Shown: positions 53,890 through 62,888 of the stretch, one piece after another
Numbering within the stretch: the first letter of the stretch is position 1
Layout: each line of letters begins with the position of its first letter
Assembly: GCA_903909815.1 (NCBI GenBank)
Contig: CAIVXG010000201.1
Location: 1 to 64,000 of the forward strand
DNA length: 64,000 nucleotides
Direction: 5' to 3'
DNA from: an uncultured beta proteobacterium
GTDB taxonomy: Bacteria > Pseudomonadota > Gammaproteobacteria > Burkholderiales > Burkholderiaceae_C
Position numbers and translations under genes: made by a program
The notes under the pieces: generated by a model
Seen by the model: only the letters and a program-made list of their open reading frames with translations
Told to the model about the DNA's origin: nothing
Database searches by the model: none

Positions 53890-54699
53890 TCACTGACTTC
53901 TTTGATCGACCACCAGCGCGCGCAAGGGGGCGCCCAGGTGCATGCCGGAATCAAGTTGGATGAGTTCACCCGTCACGGTGCGCGCACCATCCACCAGCCA
54001 GAGTATGGCTTGCGCCACGTCCTCGGCGCTGCAAGCCCGCGCCAGCGGTGTGCGCTGCTCGTAACTGGCTTGCAGTTTTTCGAAAGCCTCCTGCCCCACG
54101 CCCTGTACAAACCAGCGCGTGGTGATGAGCCCGGGACATACCGCGTTCACCCGGATCTCTGGCGCGAGTTCGCGCGCCAGGTGCAGGGTCAGGGAATTGA
54201 TCGCGCCTTTGGACGCGACGTAGGGTACTGATGAACCGATGCCCAGAGTGCCCGCCACCGACGACACATTCACGATCGCGCCCTGTGTCTGGCGCAGGTG
54301 GGGAGCGCTGGCGCGCACCATCTGAAACGTGCCCAGAACATTCACACTGAGAATGCGCCCAAACGTGTCGGCGTCCATCGAATCCCAATTTGCGGCGCCG
54401 CCGAAGGTTGAGATGCCGGCGTTGTTGACCAAGGCGTCAAGCCGACCCCAACGACGGATGGCGCCCTGCACCAAACTCCTGCAGTCCGCATCGTTGGCCA
54501 CGTCGCCTCGCAGCAGCAGGGTGTCGGCTCCCGCCGCACGGCACTCGGCCTCGGTTTGTCTTGCCTCTTGCTCGCTCTTCGAGTAATTGATGAGCACGTT
54601 GTAGCCGAGTCGCGACAGTCCCAGCGCCGTTGCAGCACCCACTCCCGTTCCTGAACCCGTCACGAGCGCCACCCTGCGCTCCGTTTCATTCTTGTTCAT
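53890..54699 (-). CDS. Short-chain dehydrogenase/reductase
   Basis: 269 residues, classical SDR. Cofactor motif TGSGTGVGAATA, NNAG at the fourth strand (ALVNNAGIS), catalytic Ser in VNVSSVAG and YVASK (Y-x-x-x-K), then the PG motif VCPGLITT. The YSKS after the second strand favours NADP. Substrate unknown; FabG-like 3-oxoacyl reductase is the default comparison. GGAG site before ATG. It stands alone on its strand between modC and the gamma-CA gene. Confidence 0.9.
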   Translation of the reverse strand: MNKNETERRVALVTGSGTGVGAATALGLSRLGYNVLINYSKSEQEARQTEAECRAAGADTLLLRGDVANDADCRSLVQGAIRRWGRLDALVNNAGISTFGGAANWDSMDADTFGRILSVNVLGTFQMVRASAPHLRQTQGAIVNVSSVAGTLGIGSSVPYVASKGAINSLTLHLARELAPEIRVNAVCPGLITTRWFVQGVGQEAFEKLQASYEQRTPLARACSAEDVAQAILWLVDGARTVTGELIQLDSGMHLGAPLRALVVDQRSQ

Positions 54700-54887
54700 T
54701 TCAGCTCCTGGTTGTAACTGGGACCGGCAGGGCTCTCATGAGCGGCTGGGCTTGTCGCCATGAATGGTAAGGCAGGCACGCACGACCATGTGGTCACCCA
54801 TGCGTCGCGCTGCGAGTTGCAGCACCTCAAAATTCCGGTGGCACACGGCCCAGCGGCTCAAAGCACTTCCGCGCTACGATCCGCACC

Positions 54888-55412
54888 ATGCCTATCTACC
54901 GTATCAGCGGCAACGCGCCGCAAATCCCCGACTCAGCCTTCGTCGCCCAGGAGGCCACGCTGGTTGGCCAGGTGGTTCTGGGTGAGCTTTGCAGCGTCTG
55001 GTTTGGTGCCGTGATTCGCGCCGACAACGAGCCCATTCGCATCGGTGAGGCCTGCAATGTGCAAGAAGGCGCGGTGCTGCATGTCGATCCTGGCTTTCCC
55101 ATGGACATCGGCGCCCACGTCACCATCGGCCATCAGGCGATGCTGCATGGCTGCACGATCGGCGAAGGTTCATTGATCGGCATCCAGGCCGTGGTACTCA
55201 ACGGCGCAGTCATTGGCAAGCACTGCCTGGTGGGCGCAGGTGCCATCGTCACGGAGCGCAAGACTTTTCCCGATCGGTCTCTGATCGTGGGGGCGCCTGC
55301 CAAGTTCGTGCGCGAACTGACCGATGCCGAGGTGTCCGGATTGGCAAACAATTCCGCCAACTACGCCCGCCGGGCGGAACTGTTTCGCACCGAGCTTGAG
55401 CTCATTCGCTGA
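54888..55412 (+). CDS. Gamma-class carbonic anhydrase-like hexapeptide protein
   Basis: 174 residues forming a left-handed beta-helix of hexapeptide repeats (IGEACNVQEGAVLHVDPG, IGAHVTIGHQAMLHGCTIGEG, VLNGAVIGKHCLVGAGAIV). Metal ligands His65, His82 and His87 are at family positions. YrdA/CaiE-type members are widespread; many bind zinc but activity is not always detectable. Monocistronic here, divergent from the SDR gene. Confidence 0.92.
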   Translation: MPIYRISGNAPQIPDSAFVAQEATLVGQVVLGELCSVWFGAVIRADNEPIRIGEACNVQEGAVLHVDPGFPMDIGAHVTIGHQAMLHGCTIGEGSLIGIQAVVLNGAVIGKHCLVGAGAIVTERKTFPDRSLIVGAPAKFVRELTDAEVSGLANNSANYARRAELFRTELELIR

Positions 55413-55555
55413 ACTGCCAAATCACACACCGCGCTCCCGTCATGCACGAGCCCACGACGACATCCCTCGAATGGCCGCTCGCCAGCGCCACGCCCCTTTC
55501 CGCCGCTCGACAGGCGCAGGTGATTTCACCTTGTATTAGCTGAGGCAGTAGAATT

Positions 55556-56383
55556 TCAATTCCCCGCATTAGGAAAGAACAATTGTTCGCCGCCGATCTT
55601 GTAGCTGGCGATCACGCCTTGTCCTGCTGGCGAGACGATCCAGTCGACAAACTTCTGTGCGTCCGTTGATTTCACATGCGCAAATTTGGCCGGGTTCACC
55701 GCCATCACGCCATACTGGTTGAACAGGCGCCCGTCGCCTTGTACCAACACTCCCAGGTTGGCGCGGTTCTTGAAGTTGAGCCAAGTGCCGCGATCGGTCA
55801 GCACATAGGCGCCGGTGGACGCTGCGATGTTCAGCGCCGGTCCCATGCCGCAGCCACAGGATTGATATCCACTGCCCTTGGCTGCCTCCAGTCCGGCCAT
55901 TTTCCAGAAGCGCAACTCGGCCGCGTGGGTGCCGCTCTTGTCGCCGCGCGAAATGAAAGCGGCGTTGACTGAAGCCAACTTCTTCAGCGCCAGCACGACG
56001 TCCTTACCGTGAATTTGCGCCGGATCGGAGACCGGACCCACCAGCACGAAATCGTTGTACATCACGGGCCAGCGCTTCAGGCTGAAACCCTCGGCCACGA
56101 ACTGCTCTTCTGCCGCCTGATCGTGCACAAACAGCACGTCGGCGTCGCCGCGCCGTGCCATGTCGATGGCTTGTCCGGTGCCCAAGGCCACCACTTTGAT
56201 CTCGATGCCGCTGGCCTTCTTGAACTCGGGCAGAAGATAGGGAAACAGGCCCGACTGCTCGGTCGAAGTGGTCGACGCCATCACAATGCTTTGTGCCGTC
56301 GCGGCAGCGCCGGCAAACAAGGCGACGGCAGTCAGCACCCAGGGTGCCAGGCGTGAAGGGTTCATGGACCGGCGTGATTTCAA
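55556..56383 (-). CDS. tupA: Tungstate-binding periplasmic protein
   Basis: 275 residues. The TTG start at 56383 overlaps the tupC stop (TTGA) and has AAGGAG seven bases upstream; the ATG at 56365 is less well placed. Signal peptide MNPSRLAPWVLTAVALFAGA ends near AATAQ. The TupA signature STTSTEQSGLFPYLLPEF marks the oxyanion site; VFISRGDKSGTH-type segment (AAFISRGDKSGTHAAE) and SGYQSCGCGMGPAL also fit. Binds tungstate (possibly molybdate) for TupBC. Last gene of the tupB-tupC-tupA unit. Confidence 0.92.
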   Translation of the reverse strand: MKSRRSMNPSRLAPWVLTAVALFAGAAATAQSIVMASTTSTEQSGLFPYLLPEFKKASGIEIKVVALGTGQAIDMARRGDADVLFVHDQAAEEQFVAEGFSLKRWPVMYNDFVLVGPVSDPAQIHGKDVVLALKKLASVNAAFISRGDKSGTHAAELRFWKMAGLEAAKGSGYQSCGCGMGPALNIAASTGAYVLTDRGTWLNFKNRANLGVLVQGDGRLFNQYGVMAVNPAKFAHVKSTDAQKFVDWIVSPAGQGVIASYKIGGEQLFFPNAGN

Positions 56384-57117
56384 GTGAGTTCTCCTTTGAC
56401 AAAAAGTTGGGCTGCGGGCGACAGCTGTTGCAGCCGCACGCCATCGAAAAATTCTTGCACCGGCAGGTCGGCCAGCACCCGACCCTGCTCCAGGTAAATG
56501 ACGCGGCTCGCCAGGCGCTTGACCTGACCAAGGTTGTGGCTGGCGAAGACCAGCGTCATGGGTTCGGTACCGGTGCCATTGGCAAATTCGGCCATCAAGG
56601 CTTCCACCTCGCGCTTGGCGTGCGGGTCCAGGCTGGCCGTGGGTTCATCCAGCAGCAATACCTGCGGCTGCAGCGCCCAGGCCCGCGCCAGCGCCAGTCG
56701 CTGCTGCTGCCCACCCGAGAGGCGTCGCGCCTGACGCTGCGCCTGTTCTGCCAGACCCACGCGCTGCAACGCCAGCAACGCCTGCTGGCGCGCCTGACGC
56801 CAGCGCTGCCCCTGCAGCCACAGGCCCAGCGCGATGTTGTTCTGAGCACTGCTGCGCAACATGTGGGGGCGCTGAAACAGCATCGCCTGGCGCAGCGCCG
56901 GCCGCGTCGTCATCGCGCCGCGGCTGGGCTGCACCAGGCCGTGCAGCACGCGCAACAGCGTGCTCTTGCCGCAACCGTTGGCGCCGACCAGGGCCACGCA
57001 TTCGCCCGCCGCCAACGTGAGCGTGACATCCGACAAAGCGCGCACGCCACCACCACGGCTGCCGGCATGAAAGTGCACGTCGATCGCGTGCAGCGTGGCC
57101 AAGGGTTGGAGGCTCAT
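56380..57117 (-). CDS. tupC: Tungstate ABC transporter ATPase
   Basis: 245 residues. Walker [18 protein letters not shown]-loop MLFQRPHML, signature [15 protein letters not shown], Walker B VLLLDEPTASLD, H-loop VFASHNLGQ. No MOBE domain, unlike ModC, as expected of TupC. Its ATG overlaps the tupB stop as ATGA, and its own stop overlaps the tupA start. Confidence 0.93.
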   Translation of the reverse strand: MSLQPLATLHAIDVHFHAGSRGGGVRALSDVTLTLAAGECVALVGANGCGKSTLLRVLHGLVQPSRGAMTTRPALRQAMLFQRPHMLRSSAQNNIALGLWLQGQRWRQARQQALLALQRVGLAEQAQRQARRLSGGQQQRLALARAWALQPQVLLLDEPTASLDPHAKREVEALMAEFANGTGTEPMTLVFASHNLGQVKRLASRVIYLEQGRVLADLPVQEFFDGVRLQQLSPAAQLFVKGELT

Positions 57118-57845
57118 GCCGCCAGCAACGGTGTGGCCGCACCGCCCTCGAAGTGCAGGTGCCAGCGCCGCAGCAGCGAGATGCCGACATGGAGTGCCAA
57201 CACCACCGACAAAAGAATCAGGCCCAACGCCAGCGCCAGAGGCAAATCCCCCTTGCTGGTTTCGAGCGCAATGGCCGTGGTCATGACACGCGTGAAACCG
57301 TCGATGTTGCCACCCACGATCATCACCGCACCCACTTCGGAAATGGCTCGACCAAAGGCTGCCAGCAGCACCGTGAGCAGGGCGTAGCGCTCGTCCCAGG
57401 CCAGCAGCAGGCTGCGCAGCAAGGCTCCCGCGCCCAGGGACTGCAACTGTTCACCGTGCTCGCGTTCGGCATCGTCCACAACCTGCCGCGTCAGTGCCGT
57501 CACCACCGGCAGCACCAGCACCGCCTGTGCCAGCACCATGGCCTTGAAGCTGAACAACCAACCCAGAAAACCCAAAGGGCCTGAGTGCGACAGCAGCAGA
57601 TACACCAGCAACCCCACCACCACCGAGGGCAGAGCCAGCATCGTGTTGAGCAGCATCAGCACGGCGCCGCGGGCCCGAAACCTGGCCACACCCAACCATG
57701 CACCGAGCACCAAACCCAAGCCGCAGGCCAGAGCACAAGCCACGCTGCTGACCGCCAGCGAGCGGCCCACGATCGACAACAGCATCGGGTCCAGCGATGC
57801 AATCAGGGCCAGTGCGGTGCTGGCGCTGCCGGAAAAGGAATTCAT
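57114..57845 (-). CDS. tupB: Tungstate ABC transporter permease
   Basis: 243 residues with five to six membrane helices (SVACALACGLGLVLGAWLG; LALPSVVVGLLVYLLLSHSG). The permease loop contains SLGAGALLRSLLLAWDERYAL, and AFGRAISEVGAVMIVGGNIDG is TupB-like. First gene of the operon, divergent from the regulator gene with a palindrome between. Confidence 0.93.
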   Translation of the reverse strand: MNSFSGSASTALALIASLDPMLLSIVGRSLAVSSVACALACGLGLVLGAWLGVARFRARGAVLMLLNTMLALPSVVVGLLVYLLLSHSGPLGFLGWLFSFKAMVLAQAVLVLPVVTALTRQVVDDAEREHGEQLQSLGAGALLRSLLLAWDERYALLTVLLAAFGRAISEVGAVMIVGGNIDGFTRVMTTAIALETSKGDLPLALALGLILLSVVLALHVGISLLRRWHLHFEGGAATPLLAA

Positions 57846-57895
57846 GCGCCGATGTTAGCGGGCTCAGGTCCTTCCTCGACTCGGGACTAGCGAGC

Positions 57896-57913
57896 TATGC
57901 AATGACTTGCATA
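57896..57913. promoter_or_regulatory. Palindromic operator between tupB and its regulator
   Basis: TATGCAA and TTGCATA form perfect 7-bp arms around TGAC. It lies 51 bp upstream of tupB and 58 bp upstream of the regulator's GTG, centrally in the divergent promoter region. It is likely the binding site of the 57971-59068 regulator. Confidence 0.65.
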
Positions 57914-57970
57914 CCCCGTATTGTCCTTCGGCGCTGCGGGGAAGGCGTCGCTTTAAGGCACACTTGGCAC

Positions 57971-59068
57971 GTGCAAAAGATCGAACTTTCCTATTCCCTG
58001 GCGGGCCAGCGTGGTGCGGATGCGCTCATCCGAAACCCCTTGATGGACCTGCTGCACGCGGTGCGCGCGCAGGGCTCGATCTCGGCGGCGGCCAAGGCGC
58101 TGCAGTTTTCCTACCGCCATGTCTGGGGCGAGCTGCGGCGCTGGGAGCAATTGCTGGGGCACTCGCTGATCGTGTGGGACAAGGGGCAGGCCGCGCGCCT
58201 GAGCGAATTTGGCGACAAACTGTTGTGGGCCGAACGCCAGGCGCAGGCACGGCTGAGCCCGCAAATCGAAGCGCTGCAGGCCGACCTGGAGCGCGCCTTT
58301 GCCGTGGCGTTTGACGACAGCGCCCATGTGCTGACGTTCTACGCCAGCCACGACGACGCCCTGGTGGCGCTGCGCGAGCACGCGCAAGCCCTGGGACGCC
58401 TGCATCTGGACATCCGCATGACCGGCAGCGTGGACGCGATCCGCGCACTGAACGAAGGGCGCTGCCTGATGGCGGGTTTTCACACACCCGAACAGCCGCG
58501 ATCGGGCTCGCTTGCAGAGCGCACCTATAAGCCGCTGCTCAAGCCCGGTCTGCACAAGATCATCGGGTTTGCGCGCCGCAGCCAGGGGCTGATGGTGGCC
58601 CGCGGCAACCCGCTGGCGCTGGGTTCGCTGCAGGACGTCGTGCGCCAGCAGGCCCGGTTTGCCAGCCGTGCCCTGGGCACGGGCACACGGGTGTTGCTGG
58701 ACGAGTTGCTGGCACAGCACGGGATTGCACCGACTCAACTCAAGGGTTACGACAGCAACGAACCCTCGCACGCGGCGGTGGCGCAGGCGGTGGCCTCGGG
58801 CCAGGCCGACGCCGGCCTGGGCATCGCAGCCGCTGCGCAGGCGCGGGGCCTGGACTTTGTACCGCTGCTGCAGGAGCGCTACCACCTGGTGTGCCTGAAG
58901 TCGGCGCTGGAACAACCCGCCGTGCAAGCCCTGCGCGACTTGCTGCACAGCGCGCCCTGGCAACAACAACTCAGTCAGATCGCAGGCTATGCGCCCACGC
59001 AATGCGGCGACGTGCTGTCCATGCGGCAACTGCTGCCATGGTGGGATTTCCGCAAACCCAAGGCGTGA
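57971..59068 (+). CDS. ModE-like HTH / PBP-like domain oxyanion regulator
   Basis: 365 residues from GTG (QKIELSYSL). About 1-115 is a ModE/LysR-type winged HTH: NPLMDLLHAVRAQGSISAAA and KALQFSYRHVWGELRRWEQ. The remaining part is a periplasmic-binding-protein-like domain (PF12727-like) with VLTFYASHDDALVAL, SVDAIRALNEGRCLMAGFH, RALGTGTRVLLDELLAQHG and SHAAVAQAVASGQADAGLGI. The fold would bind molybdate or tungstate directly. Divergence from tupB makes it the likely tungstate-responsive repressor/activator (TunR-like) of tupBCA. Confidence 0.88.
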   Translation: MQKIELSYSLAGQRGADALIRNPLMDLLHAVRAQGSISAAAKALQFSYRHVWGELRRWEQLLGHSLIVWDKGQAARLSEFGDKLLWAERQAQARLSPQIEALQADLERAFAVAFDDSAHVLTFYASHDDALVALREHAQALGRLHLDIRMTGSVDAIRALNEGRCLMAGFHTPEQPRSGSLAERTYKPLLKPGLHKIIGFARRSQGLMVARGNPLALGSLQDVVRQQARFASRALGTGTRVLLDELLAQHGIAPTQLKGYDSNEPSHAAVAQAVASGQADAGLGIAAAAQARGLDFVPLLQERYHLVCLKSALEQPAVQALRDLLHSAPWQQQLSQIAGYAPTQCGDVLSMRQLLPWWDFRKPKA

Positions 59069-59086
59069 TGCGGCACGAGTCGGGCC

Positions 59087-59755
59087 TCAGCTCCACAGGT
59101 CCAGCGGCGGGTCATTCACGATCGCACGCAGCAGGTCCGAGCGCGAAACAAAGCCCGTGATCGCCCCGTTCGCCTCCACCACCGGCAAGCCAGGCAGGCC
59201 GGTGTCGAGCAATACGCGCGCAACGTGGCGCAGGTCGGTGTCGGACTGCACGCTGGGCACTGGCGTGCACATGGCGTCGGCCACCGACTGTGCCAGCCAC
59301 GCCTGCCACGCCAAGGGATGGGTATTGGGCGTGGGCAGGTGCTCGGTGCGCAGCAAATCAGCGCGCAGCAACATTCCCACCAGCATACCCTTGGCGTCCA
59401 CCACCGGCGCCTGCCCGATACCCTGCTCGGACAAAAATTGCCAGCCTTGCAGCACTGTTGCCGCCAAGCTCAGCGTCCACACTTTGCGACTCATCACGTC
59501 CGCCACCCGATTCAAGGCTCGGCGCTGGCTGTCACTCTCCTGCACCTGGGCATAGGCCGCAACGGGGTTGTGCGCCTGCGCCTCCAGGCCCGCTGCGACG
59601 CGGCGCAGGTCGTCCCCGGTGTCGCTGGACGACGGATCCTGCCCAATGCGTGCCACGGCGCGCGTACGCGTCAACCGGTTGATGCCTCCGACTTGGCGCA
59701 TCTGGTCCATCGGTCCGTTGAACAGTCGCCCCATCACCCCATAAACAGAAAACAT
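59087..59755 (-). CDS. CBS-domain-pair protein
   Basis: 222 residues from MFSVYGVMGRLF at 59755; the upstream frame is unlikely. About 1-85 is an alpha-rich N-terminus. Two CBS motifs follow: VADVMSRKVWTLSLAATVLQ to VVDAKGMLVGMLLRADLL, and VADAMCTPVPSVQSDTDL to VVEANGAITGFVSRSDLLRA. CBS pairs bind adenine nucleotides and act as sensors. No catalytic or channel domain is fused. Convergent with the tup regulator. Confidence 0.9.
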   Translation of the reverse strand: MFSVYGVMGRLFNGPMDQMRQVGGINRLTRTRAVARIGQDPSSSDTGDDLRRVAAGLEAQAHNPVAAYAQVQESDSQRRALNRVADVMSRKVWTLSLAATVLQGWQFLSEQGIGQAPVVDAKGMLVGMLLRADLLRTEHLPTPNTHPLAWQAWLAQSVADAMCTPVPSVQSDTDLRHVARVLLDTGLPGLPVVEANGAITGFVSRSDLLRAIVNDPPLDLWS

Positions 59756-59941
59756 TGGCCGGCCTCCTGGCTTGCACGCGCAGGCCTTCACTCCACTATA
59801 CGCGGCGGGCCCCGGGGACAAAGCGCGCCGCCATGTGTTTTTACATACGCGTTTACCCTAGGAAGAAACCGCCCTCCCCCGGCATTTTCATTGGCGTGAA
59901 GCGTTACCCTCAACCGTCACTAATTTTGTCGCGGAGACAAC

Positions 59942-60550
59942 ATGCAAGCACTTCTAAAACTGTCCAAGGGCGTGGATTGGCTCAACAGTCTGATCGGAAA
60001 ATACGTCATCTGGCTGATTCTGGGTTCGACCGTGATCAGCGCGCTGAACGCGATCGTGCGCAAGGTGTTCAATACCAGTTCCAACGCCTATCTGGAAATT
60101 CAGTGGTATTTGTTTGCCGCCTCGTTCCTGATCGCCGCCGGCTACACCCTGCTCAACGGCGAACACGTGCGCATCGACGTGCTCGCCAGCAAATTTTCCA
60201 AGCGCACGCAGATCTGGCTCGATGTGTTCGGCTTCACGGTGTTCTTGATTCCGTTTTGCTGCACCATCCTGTGGTTCAGCATGCCGTTTGTGATCAAGGG
60301 CTACGTCATGGGCGAGATGTCATCCAACGCCGGCGGCCTGATTCGCTGGCCCGTATATGCCATGCTGCCATTGGGCTTTGGCCTGCTGCTGCTGCAAGCG
60401 GTGTCCGAATTGATCAAGCGCCTGGCATTTTTGCAGGGCTTGATTGAGGACCCGACGCACAAGAAGGTGGACAAGACGGCCGAGGAAGAACTGGCCGAGG
60501 CGATTGTGCAACTGGCCGAAGAAAAAGCCGCCAAAGCCAAGACGGCTTGA
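59942..60550 (+). CDS. dctQ: TRAP transporter small permease (DctQ)
   Basis: 202 residues with four membrane helices (YVIWLILGSTVISALNAI; WYLFAASFLIAAGYTLL; VFGFTVFLIPFCCTILWF; PVYAMLPLGFGLLLLQAV) and the DctQ signature NGEHVRIDVLASKFSKRT. It pairs with DctM as the inner-membrane unit of a tripartite TRAP importer. It has a C-terminal Glu/Ala/Lys-rich tail. Its stop is 18 bp before the dctM ATG. Confidence 0.93.
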   Translation: MQALLKLSKGVDWLNSLIGKYVIWLILGSTVISALNAIVRKVFNTSSNAYLEIQWYLFAASFLIAAGYTLLNGEHVRIDVLASKFSKRTQIWLDVFGFTVFLIPFCCTILWFSMPFVIKGYVMGEMSSNAGGLIRWPVYAMLPLGFGLLLLQAVSELIKRLAFLQGLIEDPTHKKVDKTAEEELAEAIVQLAEEKAAKAKTA

Positions 60551-60567
60551 TCTATCTGGAGCAACTC

Positions 60568-62337
60568 ATGGAATTCATTCTTGCCAACTACGCGCCCCTC
60601 ATGTTTGCGGGGCTGATCGTCTTCTTGTTGATGGGCTTTCCAGTGGCGTTCAGCCTGGGCGCCTGCGGCCTGTTCTTCGGTTTCGTCGGCGTGGAGCTTG
60701 GCCTGCTGCCCGAAGCCCTGTTGCAGGCTTTGCCGTTGCGCATGTTCGGCATCATGCAAAACGACACGCTGCTGGCGATACCGTTCTTCACGCTCATGGG
60801 CTTGATTCTGGAACGCAGCGGCATGGCCGAAGACCTGCTCGAAACCATAGGCCAGCTCTTTGGACCCCTGCGCGGCGGCCTGGCGCTGGCCGTCATTTTT
60901 GTCGGCGCCCTGCTGGCCGCCACCACCGGCGTCGTGGCAGCGTCGGTGATCTCCATGGGCCTGATCTCGCTTCCCATCATGCTGCGCTACGGCTATGACC
61001 GGCGCCTGGCCGCGGGTGTGATTGCGGCCTCGGGCACGCTGGCGCAGATCATCCCACCCTCGCTGGTGCTCATCATCCTGGCCGATCAACTGGGCCGCAG
61101 CGTGGGCGACATGTACAAGGGCGCCTTCATCCCCGGCTTTGTGCTCACCGCCTTCTATGCCGGCTACGTCATTCTGCTGGCCTTCATCAAACCGGCCTGG
61201 GTTCCGGCCCTGCCCCTGGAGGCGCGCACCTTTCGCGAGCCCAGCGGCAAGAGCGGCGGCACCTCGCTGCTGCTGCTGACGGCGCTCAGCGCCGGTTTGG
61301 CGATCTACTTTGGCAAGCACTACGCGCAGGTGGTGAGCTGGTGGAGCGGCACCCTCGTGGACACCGTCGCCACGGACGAGACCATCGTCGTCTCCATGTG
61401 CCTGGGCGTGATGCTGGCCTTCGTGATTGCGTCTCTGAACAAGCTCACCCACTTGGGGCTGCTGTCCAAGATGGCCGAACGCGTGACCTTTGTGCTGATC
61501 CCGCCGCTGCTGCTGATCTTCCTGGTGCTGGGCACCATCTTCCTGGGGATTGCCACCCCGACCGAAGGCGGCGCGATGGGCGCACTGGGCGCCATCATCA
61601 TGGCAGCGGCGCGCGGACGCCTGAGTTTCGCCCTGCTCAAGCAGGCACTGAACAGCACTACCAAGCTGGCCTGTTTTGTGGTGTTCATTCTGGTGGGATC
61701 GACCGTCTTCAGTCTGGTGTTCCAGGGCGTGGACGGACAGAAGTGGGTGGAAAGACTGCTCACCGGCCTGCCCGGTGGTCAACTCGGATTCCTGATCGTT
61801 GTGAACATCATGATCTTCTTCCTGGCCTTCTTTCTGGACTTCTTCGAACTCTCGTTCATCGTGGTGCCGCTGATCGGTCCGGTAGCGGAAAAGCTGGGCA
61901 TCGACCTGATCTGGTTTGGCGTGCTGCTGGGCGTGAACATGCAAACTTCGTTCATGCATCCGCCCTTCGGTTTCGCGCTGTTCTATCTGCGCAGTGTGGC
62001 TCCGATCAAGGCCTACACCGATCGCGTTTCCAAGAAGCAGATCGAACCCGTCACCACAATGCAGATCTATTGGGGTGCCGTGCCCTTTGTGCTGATCCAG
62101 ATCGTGATGGTGGGACTCATCATCGCCTTCCCCGGCATTGTCTCCAGCGGCTTGGACAAGGAGGTGAAGATCGACCTGAACAAGGTGGAGCTGCAGATCG
62201 AGGCCAATCCGCCGGAGCAGCAGGAGGCGCCGGTGCCCACACTCGGCGCATCGGACGCCCCCGCCGCGCCGGCCACGAGTGCGGACATCGATCCGATGAA
62301 GGCGATGGAAGATTCTATGGCCAAGGACAAGAAGTAG
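60568..62337 (+). CDS. dctM: TRAP transporter large permease (DctM)
   Basis: 589 residues from ATG (MEFILANYAPLMFAGL) with GGAG six bases upstream; a TTG at 60547 overlapping dctQ is less likely. About 12-14 helices, with the DctM pattern FFTLMGLILERSGMAEDLL and ASGTLAQIIPPSLVLIILAD. It ends in a hydrophilic tail rich in Pro/Ala (about 530-589). It resembles the subgroup transporting 2-oxo or mannitol/chloroaromatic-type acids. No DctP solute-binding gene is adjacent within the window, so the substrate is unknown. Confidence 0.93.
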   Translation: MEFILANYAPLMFAGLIVFLLMGFPVAFSLGACGLFFGFVGVELGLLPEALLQALPLRMFGIMQNDTLLAIPFFTLMGLILERSGMAEDLLETIGQLFGPLRGGLALAVIFVGALLAATTGVVAASVISMGLISLPIMLRYGYDRRLAAGVIAASGTLAQIIPPSLVLIILADQLGRSVGDMYKGAFIPGFVLTAFYAGYVILLAFIKPAWVPALPLEARTFREPSGKSGGTSLLLLTALSAGLAIYFGKHYAQVVSWWSGTLVDTVATDETIVVSMCLGVMLAFVIASLNKLTHLGLLSKMAERVTFVLIPPLLLIFLVLGTIFLGIATPTEGGAMGALGAIIMAAARGRLSFALLKQALNSTTKLACFVVFILVGSTVFSLVFQGVDGQKWVERLLTGLPGGQLGFLIVVNIMIFFLAFFLDFFELSFIVVPLIGPVAEKLGIDLIWFGVLLGVNMQTSFMHPPFGFALFYLRSVAPIKAYTDRVSKKQIEPVTTMQIYWGAVPFVLIQIVMVGLIIAFPGIVSSGLDKEVKIDLNKVELQIEANPPEQQEAPVPTLGASDAPAAPATSADIDPMKAMEDSMAKDKK

Positions 62338-62888
62338 AACCGCTCAGGTCACCTATCGACAAGGAGTCGTATGAAAAGATTCATGCACTCAGAGCCTCCA
62401 AGATCGAACCGGCACTTGCAGCACTGAAGTGTCAGGTTTGGGCTGATGCCCGGCGCATGGTATTTTCCGGTACCGGCGAAGCTGCAGTTTCAGTCGCCCG
62501 TACTGGGCTCTGAATCTCATCAGCGCTTCTGACCCCTTCTTCTCCGGGTCCAATCCTTGGCTTGGAAATTCGCAGGCTCAAGGCCACGGGTGCGCGGCGC
62601 TAAAAGGCGATGACCGCGTGTCGGTCCTGCTGGTGCTTGACGCTCCGTCCACATTACCAAATTTTCCAACCGCACAAAGTGCCACCGCAGGCTTCCTAGC
62701 TCCACACACAAATCCCTAACTGAGTGGGCGGGCCGCTATCAGATTCTGGCGGACTCGTACAGATGGACATGTTCGTCTACTTCTTTGATGACCTCAGGTG
62801 TTTTTCGGCACTGATTCAGGCTTACACCTGATGTTACGCGAGCCCGGAAAGCAGTATATTGGGCTGTGAGATCCGGCTCATTGACTTG
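62338..62888. other. Gene-poor region after dctM
   Basis: About 550 bases without a convincing gene. A very short frame at 62371-62427 (18 codons, AAGGAG site upstream) could be the stub of a lost gene in the TRAP operon. A minus-strand open stretch near 62520-62711 has no recognised similarity. GC content and codon pattern look degraded. The promoter of the PilJ/PAS gene should lie in its last 100 bases. Confidence 0.4.

Noticed and set aside
60301-61959. 552-codon minus-strand open frame
   Set aside because: Antisense to dctM/dctQ, with low-complexity His/Gln-rich translation typical of a shadow frame.
62520-62711. Minus-strand open frame in the interval after dctM
   Set aside because: No ribosome site, no recognised similarity and Arg-rich composition typical of a chance frame; kept only as a remark in the intergenic entry.
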